From assembly GCA_050260515.1 (NCBI GenBank), contig JBLNCI010000028.1:1-64000 (forward strand): DNA of 64,000 nucleotides, read 5' to 3'. Shown here in pieces: positions 33,625 through 43,325 of this stretch. The DNA comes from DATJIG01 sp050260515 (GTDB lineage: Bacteria; Pseudomonadota; Alphaproteobacteria; SMXQ01). The notes beneath the pieces are model-generated. The model worked only from the letters and a program-made list of their open reading frames with translations. It was not told where the DNA came from and ran no database searches. Every line of letters begins with the position of its first letter. The first letter of the stretch is position 1. The position numbers were made by a program, and so were the translations under genes.

Positions 33625-35301
33625 ATGGACGAACGTCCGACGCGAGGCGAGGGCTGGCTGCGGGCGCGGCTGTCCGCGCTCCACACCTTACGGCCGCCGT
33701 GGCGGATCCGGTCCCTGACGTGGCGGATCCTCGCCCTGAACGTGCTCGCGCTCGCGACGCTCGTCGTCGGGCTGCTCTATCTCGACCGGTACCGCGGCAG
33801 CCTCGTCGACACCGCGGCCGAGGCGCTGACGGTGCAGGCCGAGATCGTCGCCGCGGCGATCGGCGAGGCCGCGGTGCGCGAATCGACGCCGGAAGGGCAG
33901 GAGTTCCTCACCGGTCAGGCGCGACCGATGGTGCGCCGCCTTGCCGCATCGGCGAATGTCCGCGTTCGCCTGTTCGCGGCATCCGGCGACGTGGTCGCCG
34001 ACAGCCAGGCGCTCGCCGGCCTCGGTGCGGTGCAGTACTCTGACCTCGTGCCGCCGCGGCCGCACGGGCTTCGCGAATCGCTCGTCGACATCTACGACGG
34101 CATCCTCGAGTTCCTCTCGCTCGGGCAGCACTACCCGGTCTACCGCGAGAACCCCAGCGCCGTCGCCTCCGACTATCCCGAGGCGCTTGCGGCATTGCGC
34201 GGCGAGGAGGCGAGCCAGGTGCGGGAGACTCCCGACGGTCAACTGATGCTGTCGGTCGCCGTCCCGGTCCAGCGTTATCGGCAGGTGCTCGGGGCCTTGG
34301 TGCTGACGAGCGACGACGCCGCGATCGAGGCGGCGCTGCGCGACGTGCGCGTCGACATCGTCAACGTCTTCCTGGTCGTCCTCGCCGCGACGGTGCTGCT
34401 GTCGCTCTATCTCGCGAGCACGATCGCGCGGCCGGTCCGGCAGCTCGCCGAAGCCGCCGATCGCGTGCGGCGCGGTCAGGGCCGCAAGGTGCAGATTCCC
34501 GATCTCTCCAATCGCGGCGACGAGATCGGCGAGCTGTCGGCATCGCTGAAGGAGATGACGGAGGCGCTGTGGGCGCGCATGGATGCGATCGAGCGTTTCG
34601 CCGCCGACGTCGCCCATGAGATCAAGAATCCGCTGTCGAGCCTGCGGTCGGCGGTGGAGACCATCGCGCGGGTCGAGGACCCGGCGCAGCAGAAAAAGCT
34701 GATGTCGATCCTGATCGACGACGTGAAGCGGCTCGATCGGCTGATCAGCGACATCTCCGACGCGTCGCGGCTTGACGCCGAGCTGTCGCGCGCGGAGCTC
34801 GAGCCGGTGGAGATCGGCCGCATGCTGGAGACCCTCGTCGAGATCCAACGCACCGCGCAACCCGACGGACCCACGTTCGACGTTCACATCGAAGGGCCCG
34901 CCGAGCGCTACATGGTGATGGGCATGGAAGGGCGCCTCGTGCAGGTGTTCCGCAATATCCTCGCCAACGCCGTGTCGTTCAGCCCGGCGGGCGGGCGCAT
35001 CGACATCCGCTGCACGCGCGAGCCCGACGCGGTCGTCGTCCGGGTCGAGGACCAGGGCCCGGGCATCCCGGATGCCAAGCTCGATGCGATCTTCGATCGC
35101 TTCTACACGCAGCGCCCGAAGGGCGAGAAATTCGGCACGCATTCCGGGCTCGGGCTGTCGATCTCGCGACAGATCGTCGATGCCCATGGCGGCCGCATCT
35201 GGGCCGAGAACATCACCGACCCCGCGGCCCCCCTCGGCAACTCGCTCGGCGCGCGGTTCGTCGTGCGCCTCCCCGCCGCGGCCGCGGCACACCGCGCCTG
35301 A
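33625..35301 (+). CDS. chvG: Sensor histidine kinase ChvG
   Basis: A 558-residue inner-membrane kinase. The first membrane helix (LALNVLALATLVVGLLYL) is followed by a ~200-residue periplasmic stimulus-sensing domain, a second helix (VVLAATVLLSLYLAS) and HAMP (RPVRQLAEAADRVRRG). HisKA carries His331 in DVAHEIKNPLSSLR, and the ATPase domain has NILANAVSFS and GLGLSISRQI. It phosphorylates ChvI in response to envelope or pH stress. ATG 33625 follows ggtgag; a GTG four codons upstream is possible. hprK begins five bases after its stop, linking envelope sensing to the nitrogen-PTS. Confidence 0.95.
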   Translation: MDERPTRGEGWLRARLSALHTLRPPWRIRSLTWRILALNVLALATLVVGLLYLDRYRGSLVDTAAEALTVQAEIVAAAIGEAAVRESTPEGQEFLTGQARPMVRRLAASANVRVRLFAASGDVVADSQALAGLGAVQYSDLVPPRPHGLRESLVDIYDGILEFLSLGQHYPVYRENPSAVASDYPEALAALRGEEASQVRETPDGQLMLSVAVPVQRYRQVLGALVLTSDDAAIEAALRDVRVDIVNVFLVVLAATVLLSLYLASTIARPVRQLAEAADRVRRGQGRKVQIPDLSNRGDEIGELSASLKEMTEALWARMDAIERFAADVAHEIKNPLSSLRSAVETIARVEDPAQQKKLMSILIDDVKRLDRLISDISDASRLDAELSRAELEPVEIGRMLETLVEIQRTAQPDGPTFDVHIEGPAERYMVMGMEGRLVQVFRNILANAVSFSPAGGRIDIRCTREPDAVVVRVEDQGPGIPDAKLDAIFDRFYTQRPKGEKFGTHSGLGLSISRQIVDAHGGRIWAENITDPAAPLGNSLGARFVVRLPAAAAAHRA

Positions 35302-35306
35302 CGGTC

Positions 35307-35804
35307 ATGGCGCGACGCCCCCGATCCTCCGCGCGACCCGTTCTCGTTCACGGAACCTGCATCGCCTTCGGCGCGAACGGGGTCCTGATCCGCGGTCGCT
35401 CGGGCGCGGGCAAGTCGGACCTCGCGCTCAGGCTCATCGATGGCGGCGCGCGCCTTGTGGCCGACGATCAGGTGGAACTCACGCCGGCGCGCGGCGCGCC
35501 GGTCGCGCGCGGTCCGCGGGCGATCCGCGGTCTCATCGAGGCGCGCGGCGTCGGCATCGTCGCGGTGCCGACGCGCGCCTCCGCGCGGCTCCGGCTCGTC
35601 GTCGACCTCGTCGCGCCAAGGGCGGTGCCTCGGTTGCCGGAGCCGCGACGGGAGATGATCGCCGGCACCGCGATTCCGGCGATCGCGCTCGCTTCCTTCG
35701 AAGCCTCGGCGGCGCTGAAGGTGCGCCTTGCGCTCCGCTTCGGCGCGGGGTCTACTGATCCCATGCGCGCCGCCCCGCGCTCCATCCGGAAGCCCAAGCG
35801 ATGA
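35307..35804 (+). CDS. hprK: HPr kinase/phosphorylase, short alphaproteobacterial form
   Basis: A 165-residue protein with only the C-terminal catalytic domain of HprK, as usual in Alphaproteobacteria. Walker A is GRSGAGKS (30-37), followed by LVADDQVEL and a RGLIEARGVGIV segment that corresponds to the family signature. It phosphorylates HPr on the regulatory serine (Ser51 of the ptsH product here) and can reverse it. The stop overlaps the rapZ start as ATGA-type coupling. Confidence 0.92.
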   Translation: MARRPRSSARPVLVHGTCIAFGANGVLIRGRSGAGKSDLALRLIDGGARLVADDQVELTPARGAPVARGPRAIRGLIEARGVGIVAVPTRASARLRLVVDLVAPRAVPRLPEPRREMIAGTAIPAIALASFEASAALKVRLALRFGAGSTDPMRAAPRSIRKPKR

Positions 35805-36745
35805 CAACCCGGCCCCGTTCGCGAGCCGTTCGGCGTGCGCGCGTGACGGCGGGCTCCGAGGCGCCGCGCCCGAATCTGATCATCACCGGGATGTCCGGCG
35901 CCGGCCGCTCGTCCAGCCTCAAGGTGCTGGAGGACATCGGCTTCGAGGCCGTCGACAACCTGCCGCTCGCTCTCCTCGAGTCGCTGTTCCAGCGTCGCGG
36001 CCGCACGCGGCCGCCGCTCGCCGTCGGCGTCGACGCGCGGGCCGCCGATTTCGATCCGGTGCGTCTCAACCGGATCTTTGCGCGCCGGCGCAAGATGCGC
36101 GGCACGCCGTTGCGGCTCCTGTTCCTCGACGCGAGCAACGAGACGTTGGCGCGGCGCTTCAAGGAGACCCGCCGCAAGCATCCGCTGGGCACCGACCGCC
36201 CGGTGCAGGACGCGATCCGTCGCGAGCGCGCGCTCCTCGGCGAGCTTCGCGCCGCCGCAGACGAGATCATCGACACGACCGATCTCGCGCCGCCGGCGCT
36301 CCGCCGCCTGCTCACGTCCCGCTTCGGCACTCGCCGCGACGGCACCCGGCTGTCGGTGGTGTCGTTCGCTTATCGCCGCGGGCTGCCGGCCGACGCCGAC
36401 CTCGTGTTCGATGTCCGGTTTCTCGACAACCCGCACTACGACGCGGCGCTGCGGCCGCTCACCGGGCGCGACCGGCGGGTCGGGGGCAGGATCGCCAAGG
36501 ACCCGGGATATCCACGTTTTTTCAAGACGTTGACCGATTTCCTGGCGGTCGTGTTGCCGCGCTTCGAAAGCGACGGCAAGAGCGACCTCACCATCGCCAT
36601 CGGTTGCACCGGCGGCCGCCACCGGTCAGTCTATGTCGCAGAACAAGTGGGGCGCTGGCTGGCGGCGCGCGGCCGAGCCGCGACGGTGCGGCACCGCGAC
36701 CTCGACGCTGAATCAACGACGGCCCCGCGGGCCGCCATTTCCTAG
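35801..36745 (+). CDS. rapZ: RapZ-family nucleotide-binding protein
   Basis: A 314-residue protein. The N-terminal P-loop reads GMSGAGRS (30-37), with Arg36 where lysine is normal. The C-terminal domain carries the family block IAIGCTGGRHRSVY with the GHRS-like glycan or phosphate pocket. In enterobacteria RapZ binds small RNAs to control glucosamine-6-phosphate synthase; in Alphaproteobacteria its target is less clear. It overlaps hprK by four bases and precedes the EIIA gene by 15 bp. The Lys-to-Arg change may weaken nucleotide hydrolysis. Confidence 0.92.
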   Translation: MTTRPRSRAVRRARVTAGSEAPRPNLIITGMSGAGRSSSLKVLEDIGFEAVDNLPLALLESLFQRRGRTRPPLAVGVDARAADFDPVRLNRIFARRRKMRGTPLRLLFLDASNETLARRFKETRRKHPLGTDRPVQDAIRRERALLGELRAAADEIIDTTDLAPPALRRLLTSRFGTRRDGTRLSVVSFAYRRGLPADADLVFDVRFLDNPHYDAALRPLTGRDRRVGGRIAKDPGYPRFFKTLTDFLAVVLPRFESDGKSDLTIAIGCTGGRHRSVYVAEQVGRWLAARGRAATVRHRDLDAESTTAPRAAIS

Positions 36746-36760
36746 GACAGAGGGATCGTA

Positions 36761-37174
36761 ATGATCGGATTGGTGCTGGTCACCCACGGCTCGCTTGCCC
36801 GCGCGTTCGTCGCGGCGCTGGAGCATGTGGTCGGGCCGCAGAAGAACGTCGCCACGGTGTGCATCGAGGCCGACGACGACATGGAGGCGCGACGACGCGA
36901 GATCCTGGACGCCGTCCACTCGGTGAACACCGGGGCCGGGGTCGTGCTGATGACCGACATGTTCGGCGGCACGCCGTCGAACCTCGCCATCTCGGTCATG
37001 AACGAGACCGGCGTCGAGGTCGTCGCCGGCGTCAACCTGCCGATGCTGATCAAGTTCGCGAGCCTGCGCGACAGCACCACGCTCGCCGCCCTGGTGGTGG
37101 CGATCCAGGAAGCCGGCCGGAAATACATCAACGTCGCCTCGAGCCTGCTCGCCGACGCCGGCCATGCCCGGTGA
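36761..37174 (+). CDS. PTS system mannose-type EIIA protein
   Basis: A 137-residue EIIA domain of the mannose family with His9 as phosphorylation site (VLVTHGSLA) and the LMTDMFGGTPSN motif. In Alphaproteobacteria this stand-alone EIIA belongs to a regulatory phospho-relay with HPr rather than to sugar uptake; no EIIB, EIIC or EIID is adjacent. It lies between rapZ and ptsH in one operon. Confidence 0.93.
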   Translation: MIGLVLVTHGSLARAFVAALEHVVGPQKNVATVCIEADDDMEARRREILDAVHSVNTGAGVVLMTDMFGGTPSNLAISVMNETGVEVVAGVNLPMLIKFASLRDSTTLAALVVAIQEAGRKYINVASSLLADAGHAR

Positions 37175-37196
37175 CGCGCTGATGTCGGGAGAAGCG

Positions 37197-37481
37197 ATGC
37201 GCGCCCCCGGCGCCGTGGCGCAGACGGTGACGGTCATCAATCAGCGGGGGCTCCACGCCCGCGCCGCGGCGCGTTTCGTCAAGCTCGCCGGCGGTTACGA
37301 CGCAGCGGTAACGGTCACCGCCAAGGGAACCACCGTCCCGGGCCTGTCCATTATGGGCCTGATGATGCTGGCGGCGGGCCCCGGAACCCAGCTCGAGATC
37401 GCCGCGACGGGGGCCGATGCCGGCGCTGCCGTGGCGGCCCTGGCCAAGCTGGTGGCCGACCGCTTCGACGAATCCGAGTAG
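37197..37481 (+). CDS. ptsH: Phosphocarrier protein HPr
   Basis: A 94-residue HPr. Active-site His20 lies in NQRGLHARAAARFVKLA, and the HprK target Ser51 in LSIMGLMML. ATG 37197 is chosen because gggagaag sits just before it; the frame is open for eleven more codons that overlap the EIIA gene. Enzyme I (ptsI), which should phosphorylate His20, does not follow; instead a repeat-rich gap and ahcY come next. Confidence 0.93.
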   Translation: MRAPGAVAQTVTVINQRGLHARAAARFVKLAGGYDAAVTVTAKGTTVPGLSIMGLMMLAAGPGTQLEIAATGADAGAAVAALAKLVADRFDESE

Positions 37482-37487
37482 CCGGCG

Positions 37488-37640
37488 CTGTCCCACCGGG
37501 CCCGCCCCGCCGCGACGGTGTGGGACACCGCCCGGAAACCTAAGCGCCGGGAATAGCACACGAATTCGCCCACGACGGCGCGGTGTCCCACTGTCCCACA
37601 CTGGCGGTTTGGGACACCTGGGACAGATGGGACACTTTTC
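37488..37640. repeat. TGTCCCA/TGGGACA palindromic element, copy B
   Basis: An inverted counterpart of 304-438. TGTCCCA occurs at 37489, 37584 and 37592, and TGGGACA at 37521, 37610, 37619 and 37628. The core 37584-37634 matches 311-361 in reverse complement almost base for base and continues into ACTTTT.CACAG in both copies. It follows the ptsH stop codon directly and may end that operon. Confidence 0.75.
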
Positions 37641-37691
37641 CACAGCGACGCGCACTGCGGCGGGCCGCCACCGCAGTTGCAATCACCACCC

Positions 37692-37732
37692 GGGGTAATA
37701 TAAGGATATAAAGGTTACGTTATATATCCCCC
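37692..37732. promoter_or_regulatory. AT-rich palindrome upstream of ahcY
   Basis: GGGGTAATATAA (37692-37703) and TTATATATCCCC (37720-37731) form an imperfect inverted repeat, with inner GGATATA (37704-37710) and TATATCC (37723-37729) as alternative arms. It stands out in very GC-rich surroundings, ~62 bp before the ahcY start. It is a plausible operator; ahcY in many Proteobacteria is controlled by ArsR-type SahR/SamR repressors. The match to their site was not checked. Confidence 0.45.
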
Positions 37733-37793
37733 GACCTCGACGCCTTGACCCCGCGGGACGGCTTCCGCCGTCGCCGCGTTTCCGGAGAGCGCC

Positions 37794-39104
<1,311 letters not shown>

Positions 39105-39150
39105 CTCGTCACATTCGGTTGTCGGTGCCGCTTTTCGCGGCATGCGGGCT

Positions 39151-39178
39151 TTGCGGCCGGACGGTCAAGGCGTACACT
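39151..39178 (+). promoter_or_regulatory. Candidate sigma-70 promoter of divL
   Basis: TTGCGG (39151-39156) and TACACT (39173-39178) are 16 bases apart, 78 bp before the divL start, in the gap after ahcY. Confidence 0.4.
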
Positions 39179-39256
39179 CCCCGCGCGTAGGGGGATGACG
39201 CTGCGGCCTTCCGGCCGTCGGCGTTCCGCAGCCGCGATCCGCGGCACGGTGTCGAG

Positions 39257-41614
39257 ATGTGGTGGGGAATCGGCCTTCTCGGTTTTTCGACCGTCGCGTG
39301 CGGCGCGGCGGCGGCCGTCCTCCGCATTCGCCTCGCCGACGCGCGACGTCGCGGCGCCGATCAGGACATCCGCTTCGCTCGGCTGGCGGCATTCGCCCAG
39401 GCCTCGCCGCAGGCCGCGCTGATCTGGCGCGCGGGCGACGCCGAGCCCTGGGCAAGCCCGAATTTCTCCGATGTCCTGGGCCGGGTCGCGTCGGTCGGCG
39501 GCGACGCCGTCGGCCACCTGCTGGATGCGCTGCCGCATGACGAGCGCACCCGCATCCAATCGGCGATCGAGCGGTTCCGGGAGCATGGCACGGCATTCCG
39601 CGCGACCGTCGGGTCGCGGACCCCCGGCCGCGTGTTCGATATCGCCGCCGAGCGCAACAGCGAGTTCGACGCGCTGTGGGTGCGTGATGTCGCCCAGATC
39701 GAGTTCGAGATGCGGCAGAAGGCGGCGGAAGCCGCCGCCTGGCAGAAGACCGTCGCCGAGCTGACGACGCTGTTCGACGCCCTCGACGTTCCGGTGTGGC
39801 TGCGCGGACCCGATCTCGCGCTGGTGCAGTGCAACCAGGCCTATGCCCGAGCGGTCGAGGTCGCCCGTCCCAGCGAGGCGGTCGCCGCCGGCCTCGAGAT
39901 CGCCGGTGCGGCCCAGGGCGCCGGCCGCGCGCTGGCGGCCGAGGCGGCGGCCGCCGAAGGGCGTCCGGCGCGCCGCACGCTCTACGCCGTGCTTGCCGGG
40001 TCGCGCCGCCTGCTCGAGATCACCGAGGTGCTGCTGCCTGCGACGGGCCAGATCGCCGGCTTCGCCATCGACCACACGGAGCTCGGCGAATCGCGCGACG
40101 AGCTCTCGCGCCACATCGCCGATCACGCGGGCGTGCTCGAGAAGCTCGGCACCGCGATCGCGATCTACGGGCCGGACGCGCGGATGACGTTCTTCAACGC
40201 GGCGTTTGCGCATCTGTGGGACCTCGAAGACGAGTGGCTGCGGAGCGGCCCGTCGTTCGGCGAGGTGCTGGAGGAGCTCCGCGCCCGCCGCCGCCTGCCG
40301 GAGCAGGCCGACTTCAAGGTCTACAAGCGCGAGATGCTCGGCCTCTTCACGTCGCTGCTGGAGGCGCGCGAGGAGCTGTTGCACCTTCCCGACGAGCGCG
40401 TGCTCCGCATGGTCGTCCATCCGCACCCTCTCGGCGGACTGCTGACGACCTACGAGGACGTCACCGACCGCATGGCGCTCGAGCGCAGCTACAACACGCT
40501 GATCGCGGTGCAGCGCGAGACGCTCGACAACCTTCACACCGCGGTGGCGGTGTTCGGGTCCGACGGCCGGCTCAGGCTGCGCAACGCGGCGTTTGAGCGC
40601 ATCTGGGGGCTGTCGCCGCAGTTCGCCGACAATCAGCCGCACGTGGCCGAGATCGCCGAGGCGATCCGCGATCACTTCGCGACCGACAACTGGGCCGGTC
40701 TCAAGGAGCGCATGGTCGGCCGGGCGACGGACCACGCGCCGCACAACGGCCGCTTCGTGCGCCGCGACGGCATCGTCCTCGACTACGCGGCGGTGCCGCT
40801 CCCCGACGGAGGCATGCTGTTCAGCTACCTCGACGTCAGCGACTCGATCAAGGTCGAGCGCGTGCTGCGTGAGCGCAACGAGGCGCTCGAGACCGCCGAC
40901 AAGCTCAAGTCGGAGTTCATCACCAACGTCTCCTACGAGCTGCGGACGCCGCTCAACACGATCATCGGTTTCACCGAGATCCTCGCCAACCAGTACTTCG
41001 GCGCGCTCAACGACCGGCAGACCGAGTATGCGCGCGGGATTCTCGAGGCGTCGCGGCAGCTCCTCGGCCTGATCGACGCGATTCTCGATCTCGCCCTGGT
41101 CGAAGCGGGCCGGCTCACCCTCGACCGGCGCCCGATAGCCATTCGCGACATGCTCAACTCGGTCCAGGCGCTGTCGCGCGAGCGCGCGCGCAAGCAGGGC
41201 ATCGAGGTCGCGCTCGCGTGCGATCCCCGCGCCGGGATGATCGTCGGCGACGAGCGGCGCCTCAAGCAGGCGCTGTTCAACCTCATCAGCAACGCGATCC
41301 AGTACACCCCGCCTGGCGGCCGCATCGAGCTGTCGGCGCACCGCGATCCCGAGCACGTCGTCTTCGCCGTCGCCGACACGGGCATCGGCATCCGTCCGGA
41401 GGACCGCGAGCGCATCTTCGAGAAGTTCGAGCGCACCGTGGATGGGCGTCTGCGCTCGCCCGGGCTCGGCGTCGGGCTGTCGCTGGTGAAGAGCTTCATC
41501 GAGCTCCACGGCGGCGACATCGCGCTGAATTCGGTGCCGGGGCGCGGGACGACGGTGGTCTGCCGTCTGCCGATCGACGAGAGCGCAGCGGGTCCGGTCG
41601 CAAACGGCCACTGA
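39257..41614 (+). CDS. divL: DivL-type pseudo-histidine kinase
   Basis: A 785-residue protein with one N-terminal membrane helix, a long region with several PAS domains (~50-540), a kinase dimerisation domain and an ATPase domain (NLISNAIQYTPPGG; DTGIGIRPEDRERIF). In the phospho-acceptor box FITNVSYELRTPLN, tyrosine 560 replaces histidine. That is the hallmark of DivL, which in Caulobacter binds DivK and tunes the CckA-CtrA cell-cycle relay instead of acting as an ordinary kinase. A weak promoter is seen at 39151. The next genes on the plus strand start beyond the minus-strand reductase. Confidence 0.88.
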   Translation: MWWGIGLLGFSTVACGAAAAVLRIRLADARRRGADQDIRFARLAAFAQASPQAALIWRAGDAEPWASPNFSDVLGRVASVGGDAVGHLLDALPHDERTRIQSAIERFREHGTAFRATVGSRTPGRVFDIAAERNSEFDALWVRDVAQIEFEMRQKAAEAAAWQKTVAELTTLFDALDVPVWLRGPDLALVQCNQAYARAVEVARPSEAVAAGLEIAGAAQGAGRALAAEAAAAEGRPARRTLYAVLAGSRRLLEITEVLLPATGQIAGFAIDHTELGESRDELSRHIADHAGVLEKLGTAIAIYGPDARMTFFNAAFAHLWDLEDEWLRSGPSFGEVLEELRARRRLPEQADFKVYKREMLGLFTSLLEAREELLHLPDERVLRMVVHPHPLGGLLTTYEDVTDRMALERSYNTLIAVQRETLDNLHTAVAVFGSDGRLRLRNAAFERIWGLSPQFADNQPHVAEIAEAIRDHFATDNWAGLKERMVGRATDHAPHNGRFVRRDGIVLDYAAVPLPDGGMLFSYLDVSDSIKVERVLRERNEALETADKLKSEFITNVSYELRTPLNTIIGFTEILANQYFGALNDRQTEYARGILEASRQLLGLIDAILDLALVEAGRLTLDRRPIAIRDMLNSVQALSRERARKQGIEVALACDPRAGMIVGDERRLKQALFNLISNAIQYTPPGGRIELSAHRDPEHVVFAVADTGIGIRPEDRERIFEKFERTVDGRLRSPGLGVGLSLVKSFIELHGGDIALNSVPGRGTTVVCRLPIDESAAGPVANGH

Positions 41615-41629
41615 GGACCGTGCCGTCCG

Positions 41630-42664
41630 TCAGGCGACCGGCACGCCCTTGCTCGTCGAATACTCGAAGTGCAGCGCCTGGCCCGGGAACACACGGGCGT
41701 GCGCGGCGTGGGCCGCCATCGCCGCCTCGGCGAAGCCGGTGAGGATCAGCTTCAGCTTGCCGGGATAGCTTGCGACGTCGCCGATGGCGAAAATCCCGGG
41801 TTCCGACGTCTCGCACCGCGCCGGATCGACGGTGAGGTGATGCCGTTCGAGCGCGAGGCCCCAGTGGGCGATCGGGCCCAGGTCCATCGACAGCCCGAAG
41901 AACGGCAGCAAGGCGTCGGCGGCGAGGGTGCGGTCCTTGCCGTCGAGGTCGCGCACGACGACGGCGGAGACCTGGCCGCCGCCGCCTTCGAGACCGTGGA
42001 GCTGGTAGGGCACGACGAGATCGATCCGTCCCGCCTTGGCGAGCGCCGCGAGCCGCGACGCGCTCTCGGGCGCGGCGCGGAACTTGTCGCGGCGGTGGAC
42101 GACGGAGATCGACGCGGCGATGCCGTCGAGCGCCAGCGCCCAGTCGACCGCCGAGTCGCCGCCGCCCGCGATCACCACGCGCTTGCCGCGGAAGTCGTCG
42201 CGCTTCTTCACGTAGTAGAAGACGCTCTTGCCCTCGTAGGCCTCGATGCCGGCGAGCGGCGGCCGGTTCGGGCCGAAGGCGCCGGCGCCGGCGGCGATGA
42301 AGACCGCCTTGGCGGCGACGCGCGTGCCCGCCGAGGTGGTCAGCACGAAGCCGTCGCCGTCGCGCTGCAGCGCTTCGACGCGCTGGCCGAGATGGAACAC
42401 CGGATCGAACGGCTGCGCCTGCGCGTCGAGCTGCTCGACCAGCTCGGCGGCGGGGATCATCGGGTACCCGGGGATGTCGTAGATCGGCTTCTCCGGATAG
42501 AGCGCCGCGCACTGGCCGCCGATCGAATCGAGCGCGTCGAAGACATGGCACTTCATCTTCAGCATGCCGCATTCGAAGACGGCGAACAGGCCGACCGGGC
42601 CGGCACCGATGATGGCGACGTCGGTCGTCAGCGAAGCGCTTTGCGGAGACGTGGACAGGGACAT
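41630..42664 (-). CDS. Ferredoxin/flavodoxin-NADP+ reductase, thioredoxin-reductase-like type
   Basis: A 344-residue flavoprotein. The FAD-binding loop GAGPVG is at 20-25, and the NADPH-binding GGGDSAVDWA in the middle is followed by HRRDKFRA. The C-terminal FAD motif is FAIGDVA. It lacks the CxxC redox pair of thioredoxin reductase, which marks the YumC/TrxR-like ferredoxin-NADP+ reductases. It moves electrons between NADPH and ferredoxin or flavodoxin. It is a single minus-strand gene convergent with divL and divergent from tsaE. Confidence 0.93.
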   Translation of the reverse strand: MSLSTSPQSASLTTDVAIIGAGPVGLFAVFECGMLKMKCHVFDALDSIGGQCAALYPEKPIYDIPGYPMIPAAELVEQLDAQAQPFDPVFHLGQRVEALQRDGDGFVLTTSAGTRVAAKAVFIAAGAGAFGPNRPPLAGIEAYEGKSVFYYVKKRDDFRGKRVVIAGGGDSAVDWALALDGIAASISVVHRRDKFRAAPESASRLAALAKAGRIDLVVPYQLHGLEGGGGQVSAVVVRDLDGKDRTLAADALLPFFGLSMDLGPIAHWGLALERHHLTVDPARCETSEPGIFAIGDVASYPGKLKLILTGFAEAAMAAHAAHARVFPGQALHFEYSTSKGVPVA

Positions 42665-42812
42665 GGAAAGAGGCGCGGGGGTTGCGCCCGCGGGACCTGC
42701 GGGCGGGGCCTACAATCGCCCGGAGGATGGGCCCGGCGCAAGAGTGCCCCGGGCCTGCGCGTGAGCTTCGTCCGCCTTGCCCCGGCGGGGCCGCGACCGC
42801 TACAACCTCACC

Positions 42813-43325
42813 ATGGCCGATCGCCGCGACCCTCCGTCCACAACCACATCCGAGGCGGCATCCGGCCGCGCCATCGACGATCTCGCCATGCTCGATCGAT
42901 TCGCCGCGGAGCTTGCGGGACCGGCTCGCGTGGGCGACGTGTTCGCCCTGTCGGGCGAGCTCGGCGCCGGCAAGACCGCGCTGGCGCGGAGCTTCATCTC
43001 GGCGTTGGCGCGACGCGAGGGCGTCGAGGCGCCGGAGGACGTGCCCAGCCCCACCTTCACGCTGATGCAGGAGTACGACATCGGTGCGCTGCGCGTATTC
43101 CATTTCGATCTCTATCGCCTTAAGAACGCCGACGAGGCGCTCGAGCTCGGCGTCGAGGACGCGTGCAGCGAGGGCGTCGCCCTGATCGAGTGGCCGGACC
43201 GGCTCGGGCCCTGGCTCCCGCGCGATCGGGTGGACGTGCGCCTCGCCATCGTCGGCGAGGGACGTCGTCGCGCCGAGGTCGTCGCGCGCGGCCGAGCCGC
43301 CGAGCGTTACGGCGCCCTGCAATGA
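42813..43325 (+). CDS. tsaE: tRNA threonylcarbamoyladenosine biosynthesis ATPase TsaE
   Basis: A 170-residue P-loop protein. Walker A is GELGAGKT (48-55), then VPSPTFTLMQEY and FHFDLYRL with the family's catalytic residues, and IEWPDRLG near the end. TsaE works with TsaD and TsaB to make t6A37 in tRNAs that read ANN codons. ATG 42813 was chosen over an upstream start because the family N-terminus begins near here. Its stop overlaps the start of amgK, heading a tight plus-strand operon. Confidence 0.93.
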   Translation: MADRRDPPSTTTSEAASGRAIDDLAMLDRFAAELAGPARVGDVFALSGELGAGKTALARSFISALARREGVEAPEDVPSPTFTLMQEYDIGALRVFHFDLYRLKNADEALELGVEDACSEGVALIEWPDRLGPWLPRDRVDVRLAIVGEGRRRAEVVARGRAAERYGALQ

